Positions 23,628 through 31,707 of a DNA stretch of 64,000 nucleotides are shown piece after piece (positions within the stretch are counted from its first letter, which is position 1; each line of letters begins with the position of its first letter). The translations under genes and the position numbers were made by a program. The notes below the pieces were generated by a model. That model made no database searches. It saw nothing but the letters and a program-made list of their open reading frames with translations, and had not been told where the DNA came from. This stretch comes from Actinobacteria bacterium UBA4426 (GTDB lineage: Bacteria > Actinomycetota > Actinomycetes > S36-B12). Location: the NCBI GenBank assembly GCA_002390705.1, contig DGQA01000007.1, positions 1 to 64,000 on the forward strand, written 5' to 3'.

Positions 23628-25802
23628 ATGAGCACTGAAGCGCAATGTCCAGTCATGCACGGAGCAGGTGTTGGCGGAACCCAGAACGAAGACTGGTGGC
23701 CCAATCAACTCAACCTGCGCGTCCTTGATCAAAACCCACCATCGGGTAACCCAATGGGTGAAGAATTTGATTACTCAAAGGCTTTCGCAACACTCAATCT
23801 TGATGAAGTGAAAGCAGACCTCACCAAGGTCATGACCGACTCTCAGCCATGGTGGCCCGCAGACTACGGCCATTACGGCCCCTTCTTCGTCCGCATGACC
23901 TGGCACAGTGCTGGCACGTACCGCACCTCAGATGGTCGCGGCGGCGGCGGCAACGGAATGCAACGCTTTGCACCGTTGAACAGCTGGCCAGATAACGTAA
24001 ACTTGGACAAGGCACGTCGATTGCTGTGGCCGGTAAAGCAGAAGTACGGAAAGAAGCTTTCGTGGGCAGACTTATTCATACTTGCCGGTAACGTCGCGAT
24101 GGAATCAATGGGTTTTGACACCTTCGGTTTCGGTGGCGGCCGCGCTGATGTCTACCAACCCGATGAAACCTATTGGGGTTCAGAGCATGAATGGTTGGAC
24201 GATAACCGCTACACCGGTGACCGCGAATTAGAAAACCCACTGGCCGCTGTGCAGATGGGTTTGATCTACGTCAACCCCGAAGGCCCCAATGGCGTGCCAG
24301 ACCCAATGGCTTCAGGCCGTGATATTCGCGAGACTTTTGCACGCATGGCAATGAATGACTACGAAACAGTGGCTCTCACCGCTGGTGGTCACACATTCGG
24401 TAAAACCCACGGTGCCGCAGATCCCAATCAATATGTAGGGGTCGAACCAGAAGGTGCACCGCTACAAGAAGTTGGCCTCGGCTGGAAGAGCACATTTGGA
24501 ACCGGCAACGGTGAATACACCATTTCCAGTGGAATTGAAGGTGCCTGGACCCCCACTCCCACCACGTGGGACATGTCTTACTTTGACACCCTCTTTGGGC
24601 ACGAGTGGGAACTCACTCGCAGCCCAGCCGGAGCACAGCAGTGGACACCCAAAAACGGCGCAGGCTCAGAAGATGTTCCCGACGCACACAATCCCGAAAA
24701 GCGACACGCACCCATGATGACGACCGCGGATATGGCAATGCGGGTTGATCCCATCTACGAGCAAATCTCCCGACACTTTCACGCAAACCCCGCGGAGTTC
24801 GCGGACGCCTTCGCGCGGGCATGGTTCAAATTAACCCACCGTGACATGGGGCCAATAGCACGTTACGTTGGGTCGGAAGTCCCCAGTGAAGTTCTCATTT
24901 GGCAAGATCCAGTACCCAAAGTAGAAGGGGTGCTGATCGACGAAGCAGATATTGCCACTCTTAAGGCCAAAGTGCTTGCAAGTGGCTTGAGTATCGCTGA
25001 ACTCGTGTCAACAGGATGGGCTTCGGCATCCACTTTCCGCGGAACCGATAAGCGCGGTGGTGCAAACGGTGCTCGGATTTGCCTTGAACCACAACGGGAT
25101 TGGGCGGTCAACAACCCAGCACAACTGACCAGGGTCCTAGGAGTACTGGAAAGAATCGCTCAGGAATTTAATAACGGTCCGAAGACAGTATCCATGGCCG
25201 ACCTGATTGTTCTTGCTGGTTGCGCTGGTGTTGAAAAGGCTGCTAGCAATTCCGGTGAGGCAGTGACGGTCCCCTTCACTCCGGGTCGCACCGATGCAAC
25301 CCAGGCCATGACCGATATCGATTCGTTCTCAGTCCTTGAGCCCATCGCTGACGGATTCCGCAACTACTTGGGCAAAGAATCAGAACGCTCAGCTGAGAAG
25401 TTGCTCGTCGACAAAGCGAATTTGCTCACGCTCAGTGCACCAGAAATGTCGGTTCTCGTCGCCGGCATGCGATCCATGAGCGCGAACTTTGATGGATCAA
25501 ACGTCGGTGTTCTCACCGCGCGGTCAGAGACATTAACCAACGACTTCTTTGTCAACATGACAGATATGGCAACGCAGTGGAAGCCGGTGTCAGAAAACGC
25601 CGACCTCTTCGAAGGTACTGACCGGGCAAGTGGTGAGGCGAAGTGGATGGGTAGCCGCGTGGACTTGGTGTTCGGTTCAAACTCCCAACTGCGCTCAATT
25701 GCTGAGGTATACGCAGGCAGTGACGCGCACGGCAAGTTTGTCTGTGATTTCGTGTCTGCTTGGAACAAGGTCATGATGCTGGATCGTTTTGACCTTGTCT
25801 AA
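23628..25802 (+). CDS. katG: Catalase-peroxidase KatG
   Basis: 724 residues, normal two-domain length. It removes H2O2 as catalase and peroxidase using heme b. Active-site residues visible: Arg89, Trp92 and His93 (MTWHSAGTYR), proximal His255 (AGGHTFGKTHG), and the Trp92-Tyr214-Met240 set needed for the catalase-specific covalent adduct. The second, heme-less domain starts near residue 430. AAAAGGG lies upstream of ATG 23628. Control by the divergent OxyR is likely. Confidence 0.98.
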   Translation: MSTEAQCPVMHGAGVGGTQNEDWWPNQLNLRVLDQNPPSGNPMGEEFDYSKAFATLNLDEVKADLTKVMTDSQPWWPADYGHYGPFFVRMTWHSAGTYRTSDGRGGGGNGMQRFAPLNSWPDNVNLDKARRLLWPVKQKYGKKLSWADLFILAGNVAMESMGFDTFGFGGGRADVYQPDETYWGSEHEWLDDNRYTGDRELENPLAAVQMGLIYVNPEGPNGVPDPMASGRDIRETFARMAMNDYETVALTAGGHTFGKTHGAADPNQYVGVEPEGAPLQEVGLGWKSTFGTGNGEYTISSGIEGAWTPTPTTWDMSYFDTLFGHEWELTRSPAGAQQWTPKNGAGSEDVPDAHNPEKRHAPMMTTADMAMRVDPIYEQISRHFHANPAEFADAFARAWFKLTHRDMGPIARYVGSEVPSEVLIWQDPVPKVEGVLIDEADIATLKAKVLASGLSIAELVSTGWASASTFRGTDKRGGANGARICLEPQRDWAVNNPAQLTRVLGVLERIAQEFNNGPKTVSMADLIVLAGCAGVEKAASNSGEAVTVPFTPGRTDATQAMTDIDSFSVLEPIADGFRNYLGKESERSAEKLLVDKANLLTLSAPEMSVLVAGMRSMSANFDGSNVGVLTARSETLTNDFFVNMTDMATQWKPVSENADLFEGTDRASGEAKWMGSRVDLVFGSNSQLRSIAEVYAGSDAHGKFVCDFVSAWNKVMMLDRFDLV

Positions 25803-25813
25803 ATAGTTCTACG

Positions 25814-25848
25814 TGAGGCGCCGCGGGTTGAACACTCGCGGCGCCTCA
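25814..25848 (+). terminator. Terminator after katG
   Basis: A perfect 12-bp GC-rich stem TGAGGCGCCGCG / CGCGGCGCCTCA with an 11-base loop, then TCATTT. It lies 12 bases after the katG stop. Confidence 0.85.
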
Positions 25849-25864
25849 TCATTTCCACCACCAT

Positions 25865-25870
25865 TACGCT
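25865..25870 (+). promoter_or_regulatory. Leaderless-type -10 box of the DUF1707 gene
   Basis: TACGCT is six bases before GTG 25877; no Shine-Dalgarno. Confidence 0.45.
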
Positions 25871-25876
25871 GTTCTG

Positions 25877-26296
25877 GTGAGCCATGATCCGGAACTGCGC
25901 GCAGGTGACACGGATCGTGACCGCACAATTGCGGTTTTGACCGACGGTTACGCTGAAGGCCGCTTAACCAATGACGAGTTTCAGGTACGTGTTGATTCTG
26001 CCCATGTGGCAAGTACGGTCGGTGAACTAAATGCCCTGGTTGTTGATCTACCCAAGGCTAAAACTGACGACGAGGTCCGGCAGGCCAACGCTGTCTCCAG
26101 GCCGAAGCTAAGCAAAGATTTGCGCGCCGGCTGGGTTTCTTGGCTAGGTGTGGGAATATTGGTGAACGTGATTTGGGGAGCCACCTGGATAACGCACGGT
26201 GGCAGTGCGCCCTATTACTGGCCAATTTGGGTAATAGGACCGTGGGGCGCTGGGATGTTTATTGCAACAATGAGTGAGCCAAGAAAACGGGACTAG
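25877..26296 (+). CDS. DUF1707 protein with C-terminal two-helix membrane anchor
   Basis: 139 residues. The N-terminal DUF1707 domain (about 5-60) shows the family pattern 'RAGDTDRDRTIAVLTDGYAEGRLTNDEFQVRVDSA' and then 'ELNALVVDLP'. The C-terminal part (about 88-132) has two membrane helices (2TM type). Such proteins are common in Actinobacteria, with no established biochemical role; the short helical domain resembles SHOCT modules. It ends four bases from the convergent YczE-like gene. Confidence 0.8.
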   Translation: MSHDPELRAGDTDRDRTIAVLTDGYAEGRLTNDEFQVRVDSAHVASTVGELNALVVDLPKAKTDDEVRQANAVSRPKLSKDLRAGWVSWLGVGILVNVIWGATWITHGGSAPYYWPIWVIGPWGAGMFIATMSEPRKRD

Positions 26297-26299
26297 GTC

Positions 26300-27004
26300 C
26301 TAGGCATCGAGTTCCGGCTCCTGATCGGTCTCCACCACCTGCTTGGCCCCGGCCAGGATGCCAACGGCTTTTAGACCATAAGCAACAAAAGGGCCGACGA
26401 GCACTGCAAACAGAACAGTTCCGATCCCCACCGTTCCACCCAAGAACCATCCGATTGTTAATGCAGCTACCTCAATGCCTAGCCGCACCCGGGCCACCGG
26501 CCATCCGGTCTTGAAGTGGATTCCGGTCATCATGCCATCACGTGGGCCAGGCCCAAGGTTGGTCGTGAGGTAAAGACCGCTGCCAATCCCTACGCAGGCG
26601 ATACCGGCAATGACAAGCAAGATTCGTACACCACTATGAGTGGGGTGCGGAATAATCGTACTCATGACTTCCAGGGCTGTGGCGATAACGATTGCGTTGG
26701 CAATCGTGCCGAGCCCTGGTCGTTCGCGCAGGGGAATCCAGGCCAACAGCACGACTACGCTAATCATGAAGGTGGTCACACCAATATTGAGCCCGGTTTT
26801 GGCGGTGAGGCCTTGGGCAAACACAGTCCACGGACCCACACCGAGGTCGGCGACCACCAAGAGGGCCTCGCCGGTACCGAAAATCCATAGGCCACCAATC
26901 AGGATCGCGAGGGTGCTTGGCTGTGAACTCCATCGTGATTCCGAACGCCAACGGGTCAGCGGCACACTCCGCGAGGGAGTAAGAAATCCAGGTAAAATAG
27001 CCAT
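26300..27004 (-). CDS. YczE/YyaS/YitT-family membrane protein
   Basis: 234 residues, about six membrane helices. Family markers are 'IFGTGEALLVVADLGVGPWTVFAQGL', 'NIGVTTFMISVVVLL' and 'TNLGPGPRDGMMTGI', as in YczE-type proteins. Function is unknown; in Bacillus, yczE sits with surfactin genes. ATG 27004 is preferred to a TTG at 27025 because GAGAG precedes it. It is divergent from a cupin lipoprotein gene. Confidence 0.8.
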   Translation of the reverse strand: MAILPGFLTPSRSVPLTRWRSESRWSSQPSTLAILIGGLWIFGTGEALLVVADLGVGPWTVFAQGLTAKTGLNIGVTTFMISVVVLLAWIPLRERPGLGTIANAIVIATALEVMSTIIPHPTHSGVRILLVIAGIACVGIGSGLYLTTNLGPGPRDGMMTGIHFKTGWPVARVRLGIEVAALTIGWFLGGTVGIGTVLFAVLVGPFVAYGLKAVGILAGAKQVVETDQEPELDA

Positions 27005-27032
27005 TTTTCTCTCGTGAACTCTCAAGGTGGGT

Positions 27033-27038
27033 TAAGTT
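27033..27038 (+). promoter_or_regulatory. Leaderless-type -10 box of the lipoprotein gene
   Basis: TAAGTT is six bases before GTG 27045; no Shine-Dalgarno. Confidence 0.45.
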
Positions 27039-27044
27039 GTAAGC

Positions 27045-27524
27045 GTGTTGTTATCAAAACCGTGGCCGATCGCACGCGGGCTTATTGCATTGGCGCTAAT
27101 CGGAACTCTAGTGACCGCATGCGGTGGAGATGATGACACCGTTGCCCCTTCACCTGATTCACCGACCACCGCGGAGAGCACCGGTACCCAACAACTCATG
27201 ATTGATCAAGAGATCACGGTGCTTGATCAAAAGTTGGTCTACCCAAAAAAGGGTAGGGCGCAAGTCTCCAGCATGATTTCTACGCTTGAGCCGGGACAGG
27301 AAACTGGTTGGCAGCTGCACCGGGTACCCGTGTACGTCTATGTCCTCAGCGGAACATACACCGTGGAGTACGAAGCTGGCGTAACCAAAGAGTTCTCAGC
27401 AGGCAGTTCTACAATGCAGGCGATTAAGGCAAATTACAATGGCATCAATAAAGGTGAAGACGCCGTCCAGTTGCTCACGGTGTTCATAGGTTCCAAGGGC
27501 AAAAAGAACACCGTGTCGCGTTAG
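27045..27524 (+). CDS. Lipoprotein with cupin domain
   Basis: 159 residues. The signal peptide ends in the lipobox LVTAC (lipidation on about Cys26), followed by a Thr/Ser/Pro-rich linker and a small cupin barrel (about 50-155). The barrel has 'LEPGQETGWQLHRVPVYVYVLSGTYTVEYEAG', the usual first cupin motif. Only one clear histidine of the metal site is present. It probably binds a small ligand outside the cell. The stop is six bases from the convergent mocA-like gene. Confidence 0.75.
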   Translation: MLLSKPWPIARGLIALALIGTLVTACGGDDDTVAPSPDSPTTAESTGTQQLMIDQEITVLDQKLVYPKKGRAQVSSMISTLEPGQETGWQLHRVPVYVYVLSGTYTVEYEAGVTKEFSAGSSTMQAIKANYNGINKGEDAVQLLTVFIGSKGKKNTVSR

Positions 27525-27530
27525 TTCTAT

Positions 27531-28109
27531 TTAGGGCCGGTGGTCTAAATCAGTTCCAGAAGCAAATTCGCCGAGGGCAACCTGAAGGGCATTATTTTTT
27601 CTCAGGTAGTTTTTCGCCCCCACATCGCCCACTAATTCGGTGATGAGTGCGGCCCAGTGTTCACGCCCAATTATCACTGGGTGACCAACTTCGTTCCCGT
27701 AGATAGATTGAATTAGGCGACCCTCATGAGCACACAGTTCGTTGAGCCCTTCAACATTGAGTCCGATGTGATCGACGAGCGTAATCACTACTCGGTCGAC
27801 CTCGGGTTCATTAGTGGTGAGGTGCTCTAGTCCCACCCGCAGGCTCGAGGCCATTCCGGTCGCGAAGTCGAGGTTTTCTAGCACGGTGGCGCGGGGCACT
27901 TCACCAATCCAGGCACCGAGTACAACGAAAACTGTGGCTACTCCAGATTCACGCAGAATTCGGACGCTGCGATCTACGAGCCGTTCGTTTTCCCAGACAA
28001 AAGGTGCCTTTGGTCCGCCGAATCTTTGACCACTGCCAGCGGCAAGAACTAGGCCCGCCATATGGTCGTTACCAGCCAGATTCAAGGGAGGCAGTGCCGA
28101 ATTAGCCAT
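27531..28109 (-). CDS. mocA: MobA/MocA-type molybdopterin nucleotidyltransferase, probably cytidylyltransferase MocA
   Basis: 192 residues. The NTP-binding signature LAAGSGQRFGGPK comes near the start, with 'VFVVLGAW', 'LVDHIGL' (metal-binding Asp) and 'GHPVIIGREHW', the layout of MocA and MobA. MocA attaches CMP to molybdopterin, giving the cytosine dinucleotide cofactor that CoxL enzymes use; the neighbouring cox and xdhC genes favour MocA over MobA. ATG 28109 has TATGGT five bases upstream; the frame stays open further up but overlaps moaE on the other strand. It is divergent from moaE. Confidence 0.78.
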   Translation of the reverse strand: MANSALPPLNLAGNDHMAGLVLAAGSGQRFGGPKAPFVWENERLVDRSVRILRESGVATVFVVLGAWIGEVPRATVLENLDFATGMASSLRVGLEHLTTNEPEVDRVVITLVDHIGLNVEGLNELCAHEGRLIQSIYGNEVGHPVIIGREHWAALITELVGDVGAKNYLRKNNALQVALGEFASGTDLDHRP

Positions 28110-28114
28110 AGTCC

Positions 28115-28120
28115 ACCATA
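28115..28120 (-). promoter_or_regulatory. Leaderless-type -10 box of the mocA-like gene
   Basis: TATGGT (minus strand) lies five bases upstream of ATG 28109 in the 22-base space shared with moaE. Confidence 0.4.
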
Positions 28121-28131
28121 ATGAGGTTATT

Positions 28132-28557
28132 ATGCCAGCAACTGTCCACCTCTCAGAAGTAACCGAGACGCGCATAAACGCTGAAGCGGTGAAGGCTTTG
28201 GTGAGCGACTCAACCACCGGGGCCGTCGTACTGTTTAGCGGCGATGTGCGCAACCATGACCACGGGCGGACAGTTATTTCGTTAACCTATGAAGGGCATC
28301 CTTCCTCCCAAGAGGTTTTCGCAGCCGTCGTGAATAATTTTGCAGCCCAGTCGCAGACCACCGCGATTGCGGCCGTGCATCGCATTGGTGACATTCCGAT
28401 TGGTGAGGCTGCATTGGTGGTGGCGGTGGGAAGCTCTCACCGGGGCGACGCTTTCGCAGCGGCAGGCGCTCTAGTTGATGTCATTAAAGAAGAGTTGCCG
28501 GTATGGAAACATCAATTTTTTTCTGATGGATCTGATGAATGGGTGAATTGCGCATGA
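28132..28557 (+). CDS. moaE: Molybdopterin synthase large subunit MoaE
   Basis: 141 residues. With MoaD it converts cPMP to molybdopterin. Family motifs: 'GAVVLFSGDVRNHDHGRTVISLTYEGHPS', 'AAVHRIGDIPIGEAALVVAVGSSHRGDAF', and the C-terminal active-site Lys in 'KEELPVWKHQFFSDG'. GAGG is found six bases upstream of the ATG. The last four bases overlap moaA (ATGA). Confidence 0.93.
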   Translation: MPATVHLSEVTETRINAEAVKALVSDSTTGAVVLFSGDVRNHDHGRTVISLTYEGHPSSQEVFAAVVNNFAAQSQTTAIAAVHRIGDIPIGEAALVVAVGSSHRGDAFAAAGALVDVIKEELPVWKHQFFSDGSDEWVNCA

Positions 28558-29561
28558 GTGAAACCACTGAACTCGTGGACACGTATGGTCGGGTGCACCG
28601 CGATTTGCGGGTATCACTCACCGATCGATGTTCATTGCGCTGCACATACTGCATGCCGGCTGATTTCTCTGACTGGATTGCAAATGAGAAGCTACTCTCC
28701 ACCGAGGAGCTAGTAACAGTTATTGGGTTGTGCGTTGACGCCGGGATCACCCAGGTGCGCCTGACCGGTGGCGAGCCGCTTTTACGACGAGACATTGCCG
28801 ACATTATTCGCCGAATAAATGAATTACCCAAGGCGCCTCGCATTTCCTTAACAACCAATGCTTTGCGCTTAGCGGAGGTTGCCCAAGATCTTAAAAATGC
28901 CGGATTGCAGCGGGTGAACGTGTCCTTAGACACCCTTGACCCGATTCGATTTAAGGAAATGACACATCGGGATCGTTTCCACGACGTGATCACTGGAATT
29001 GAAGCAGCACAAGCGGCGGGCCTGACTCCGCTGAAAGTCAATTCGGTTTTGCTCAAGGGCATTAATGATGACGAAGCAATTCCCTTATTACGTCACGCGC
29101 TGGAAAATGACTGGAGCCTTCGGTTCATCGAACAAATGCCGCTGGATGCCGGTGATTTATGGGCACGCCCTGCCATGGTGACGGCCGACGAAATTCAGAG
29201 CGAACTCGAACGTGAATTTGATTTGACTCCGGTACCAAGCCGGGGCTCCGCACCCGCTGAGGAGTTTTACGTCAATGGTGGACCGGCCACTGTGGGAATT
29301 ATTGCCAGCGTGACCCGACCATTTTGCGCGGCGTGTGACCGACTCCGCCTGACGGCAGATGGGCAGTTCAGAAACTGCCTTTTTGCCCGTGATGAAACCG
29401 ATGTGCGGGCAGTGTTGCGCTCAGATGTGTCGCAGTCCGAAAAAGATGCGGGTGTTCGAGCCATTATTGAATCAGTGACTAAAGCGAAGTTGCCAGGACA
29501 TGGAATCAATGACCCGGACTTTATTAAGCCGGACCGTCCCATGAGTGCAATCGGCGGATAG
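28554..29561 (+). CDS. moaA: GTP 3',8-cyclase MoaA
   Basis: 335 residues. It is a radical-SAM enzyme making 3',8-cyclo-GTP, the first step of molybdenum cofactor synthesis. The SAM cluster is at CSLRCTYC (Cys26, Cys30, Cys33); the second cluster, which binds substrate GTP, is in 'FCAACDRLRLTADGQFRNCLF'. The C-terminal Gly-Gly (SAIGG) needed for activity is present. ATG 28554 overlaps the moaE stop. It converges on moaD, two bases away. Confidence 0.96.
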   Translation: MSETTELVDTYGRVHRDLRVSLTDRCSLRCTYCMPADFSDWIANEKLLSTEELVTVIGLCVDAGITQVRLTGGEPLLRRDIADIIRRINELPKAPRISLTTNALRLAEVAQDLKNAGLQRVNVSLDTLDPIRFKEMTHRDRFHDVITGIEAAQAAGLTPLKVNSVLLKGINDDEAIPLLRHALENDWSLRFIEQMPLDAGDLWARPAMVTADEIQSELEREFDLTPVPSRGSAPAEEFYVNGGPATVGIIASVTRPFCAACDRLRLTADGQFRNCLFARDETDVRAVLRSDVSQSEKDAGVRAIIESVTKAKLPGHGINDPDFIKPDRPMSAIGG

Positions 29562-29563
29562 TT

Positions 29564-29806
29564 CTAGCCACCAGAAAATGGCGGCATGACATCAATTCTT
29601 TGATCCGAATTAATCTGGCAGTCCCCATCTTTGCCAAATGAGTGCCCGTCGACAATCAGTGAACATTGCGGCAAAACTGTGGCGAGATCAGGTGAATGTG
29701 AGATCAACTCGGCTCTGAGCTGTACCAAGGTGCTGGCCTCTACGCTGAGTGAACTTTGGTGCGCGGCATGACGGGCAGCGGCATACAGATTGACGGTGAT
29801 ACTCAT
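29564..29806 (-). CDS. moaD: Molybdopterin synthase sulfur carrier MoaD
   Basis: 80 residues with a ubiquitin-like fold and a C-terminal Gly-Gly (PPFSGG), the thiocarboxylate attachment site. 'MSITVNLYAAARHAAHQSS' matches MoaD better than ThiS, and moaE and moaA are adjacent. Its ATG overlaps the stop of the upstream XdhC gene by four bases, so expression is coupled to the cofactor-insertion protein. The activating MoeB is not in the window. Confidence 0.85.
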   Translation of the reverse strand: MSITVNLYAAARHAAHQSSLSVEASTLVQLRAELISHSPDLATVLPQCSLIVDGHSFGKDGDCQINSDQRIDVMPPFSGG

Positions 29807-30906
29807 CGGGGCGCTCCTGGGTGGATCGGCCCTTGGGTCTTGGTGAGAGATTGGCCAGAGCCACCCCAGCGGTGTTGAACAATTTCGGCGCAGATGCTAA
29901 TCGCGGTTTCTTCGGGTGTGCGGGCGCCGATGTCCACACCAATTGGTGAATGAATGCGTGCAAGTTCCACATCGGATACTCCCGCTTCCCGCAAACGGCT
30001 GACGCGATCTTCATGGGTGCGGCGAGACCCCATTGCTCCGATGTAGCCAGCCTTGGTTGCCAGTGCCACTTTGAGCGCGGGGACATCAAATTTGGGATCA
30101 TGGGTGAGAACTGCGATTACGGTTCGCTGGTCCACTTCCTGTTGTTCAAGCCAGCGGTGCGGCCAATCAACCACAACGTGGTCTGCTTCGGGGAATCGTT
30201 TTGCCGTAGCAAAAACAGGGCGGGCATCACACACGGTCACCGTGTAACCGAGCATCTTGGCTGCGCGCACTAATGCCGCCGAGAAATCAATTGCGCCAAA
30301 AACAAACATTTGGGCGGGGGGAGCAAAACTGGCCACGAACACGGTTAGCCCTTCTCCGAGGCGTTCGCCCGCAGGGCCGTATTCAATTGTTCCGGTTAAC
30401 CCCGCGGCCAACATGCCTAGTGCATCTTCACGGACAGTGTCATCGAGGCGATCGGTTCCCAACGAGCCGGCTGCTGATTCAGGTGTGATTACTAAGTGTC
30501 GCCCTACAAAGTGCGGACCTTTGATAATTGTCGCCACACCCACTGGATCGCCTCTGTCAATTCGGGCGGCGATATCCGGCAACTCGGGCCACGTGTCTTG
30601 ATTGACTTGCTCAACAAAAACTTCGAGGATGCCGCCGCAGGTTAACCCAACGGCAAAGGCGTCATTGTCACTGACTCCGTAGTGTTCAAAGCGCGGGTGC
30701 CCGTCAGCGAGGACTTCGGTGCCCACTTCAAATAAGGCGCCCTCAACGCACCCTCCGCTGACACTGCCAACGGCCTCACCGCTGGCGGTAACCAACATTG
30801 AGGCGCCAGCGGGTCGCGGGGCGGAACGCCAAGTCTGAACCACTGTTGCCATCGCAGCGCCTTCAGATTCGTATGCCTCAAGGAGTTCGTTTAAAATTTC
30901 TCGCAT
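29803..30906 (-). CDS. XdhC/CoxI-family molybdenum cofactor insertion protein
   Basis: 367 residues, the standard two-domain form. The N-terminal XdhC_CoxI domain has 'SAPRPAGASMLVTASGEAVGSVSGGCVEG' and the conserved 'LTCGG', and the C-terminal Rossmann domain has 'PAQMFVFGAIDFSAALVRAAKMLGYTVTVCDARPVFA' and 'YIGAMGSRRTHEDR'. XdhC proteins bind the mature cofactor, have it sulfurated and insert it into xanthine dehydrogenase-type enzymes such as CoxL. It is the first gene of an operon with moaD, divergent from coxG. Confidence 0.9.
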   Translation of the reverse strand: MREILNELLEAYESEGAAMATVVQTWRSAPRPAGASMLVTASGEAVGSVSGGCVEGALFEVGTEVLADGHPRFEHYGVSDNDAFAVGLTCGGILEVFVEQVNQDTWPELPDIAARIDRGDPVGVATIIKGPHFVGRHLVITPESAAGSLGTDRLDDTVREDALGMLAAGLTGTIEYGPAGERLGEGLTVFVASFAPPAQMFVFGAIDFSAALVRAAKMLGYTVTVCDARPVFATAKRFPEADHVVVDWPHRWLEQQEVDQRTVIAVLTHDPKFDVPALKVALATKAGYIGAMGSRRTHEDRVSRLREAGVSDVELARIHSPIGVDIGARTPEETAISICAEIVQHRWGGSGQSLTKTQGPIHPGAPR

Positions 30907-30915
30907 CGTGTGACG

Positions 30916-30983
30916 AGTCTAATTCTTTTTGCCCAAAGTGCTTGCGTGAACCCCACAAATCATGTGACCATGTTTGTATTGTG
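30916..30983. promoter_or_regulatory. Divergent control region between xdhC and coxG
   Basis: TAGACT on the minus strand (30916-30921) is a -10 candidate for the xdhC gene, nine bases from its ATG. An imperfect dyad ACAAA-t-CATG-TGAC-CATG-TTTGT (30955-30977) lies mid-way, flanked by CACAA...TTGTG. It is a candidate operator for co-regulating the two sides of the CO oxidation island. The rest of 30907-31044 is unremarkable. Confidence 0.4.
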
Positions 30984-31044
30984 CCGTGGGCCAACTACGC
31001 CATTTCTTGATGGCTACTTCGTGGGATTAATTTAGGGAGAACCG

Positions 31045-31650
31045 ATGGATTTAGAAAATTCATTTACTGTCTCAGCTGGCGTTGACACTGCTTGGGAAAC
31101 CCTGCTCGATGTTGAGGCGATTGCCCCATGCATGCCGGGGGCAACTCTAGAGTCGGTTGCTGGAGATGAGTTTACGGGAAACGTGAAGGTCAAACTCGGA
31201 CCAGTTTCCATGGTTTACGGGGGCGAAGCTTGCTTTATCAGTAAGGATTATGCGGCCCACACGGCCGTTATCGTTGGCACCGGAAAGGAATCACGCGGCA
31301 CAGGCACAGCCAAGGCAAATGTGACTATCAAGTTGGTGGCCGAGAGCTCTAGCCAGACCCGGGTCGACGTCGCCACTGAGTTGACCATCACGGGCAAGGC
31401 GGCTCAGTTTGGGCGCGGTGTTATGCAAGACGTCGCGGGCCGTTTAGTCACCCAGTTTGCCGGAAACCTCGAGCAGGTAATTGCCGGACGCAGTGGTTCT
31501 GTTGGTGCTGTCGCTCCCGCACCGATCAAGACCTCCGACAGCGTGAACTTATTGGCAACTGCGGGTGCTCCAATTCTTAAGCGAGTCGTCCCGGTCGTCA
31601 TCGCAATTGCCGGCGCGGTAGGAGTTATCATAATAATTGCTAGTCGGTAA
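31045..31650 (+). CDS. coxG: CoxG, CO dehydrogenase-associated SRPBCC protein with C-terminal membrane anchor (copy 1)
   Basis: 201 residues. An SRPBCC domain (about 1-150) with the CoxG opening 'VSAGVDTAWETLLDVEAIAPCMPGATL' and 'GRGVMQDVAGRLVTQFAGNLEQ' is followed by a linker and a C-terminal membrane helix (about 176-199, RVVPVVIAIAGAVGVIIIIAS). CoxG has recently been linked to menaquinone delivery to CO dehydrogenase; the hydrophobic pocket and anchor fit that. AGGGAG lies upstream of ATG 31045. It is placed away from coxL, whereas copy 2 directly follows the structural genes. Confidence 0.88.
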   Translation: MDLENSFTVSAGVDTAWETLLDVEAIAPCMPGATLESVAGDEFTGNVKVKLGPVSMVYGGEACFISKDYAAHTAVIVGTGKESRGTGTAKANVTIKLVAESSSQTRVDVATELTITGKAAQFGRGVMQDVAGRLVTQFAGNLEQVIAGRSGSVGAVAPAPIKTSDSVNLLATAGAPILKRVVPVVIAIAGAVGVIIIIASR

Positions 31651-31707
31651 ATAGAGTCCACGAGCGATCACTTGTGGGGCTGGCCATGTCGGGGAAATTT
31701 AGGAAGG

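Noticed and set aside
24454..25774. Several long frames antisense to katG
   Set aside because: Shadow frames caused by codon bias of katG; compositions are Ser/Pro/Arg-rich and lack start signals.
28110..28131. Moco riboswitch upstream of moaE/moaA
   Set aside because: The divergent space is only 22 bases; no structured leader can fit. None was seen upstream of moeA either, which overlaps the preceding gene.
29564..29806. ThiS (thiamine sulfur carrier) instead of MoaD
   Set aside because: Both end in Gly-Gly, but the sequence start and the moaA, moaE and xdhC neighbours favour MoaD; no thi genes are present.
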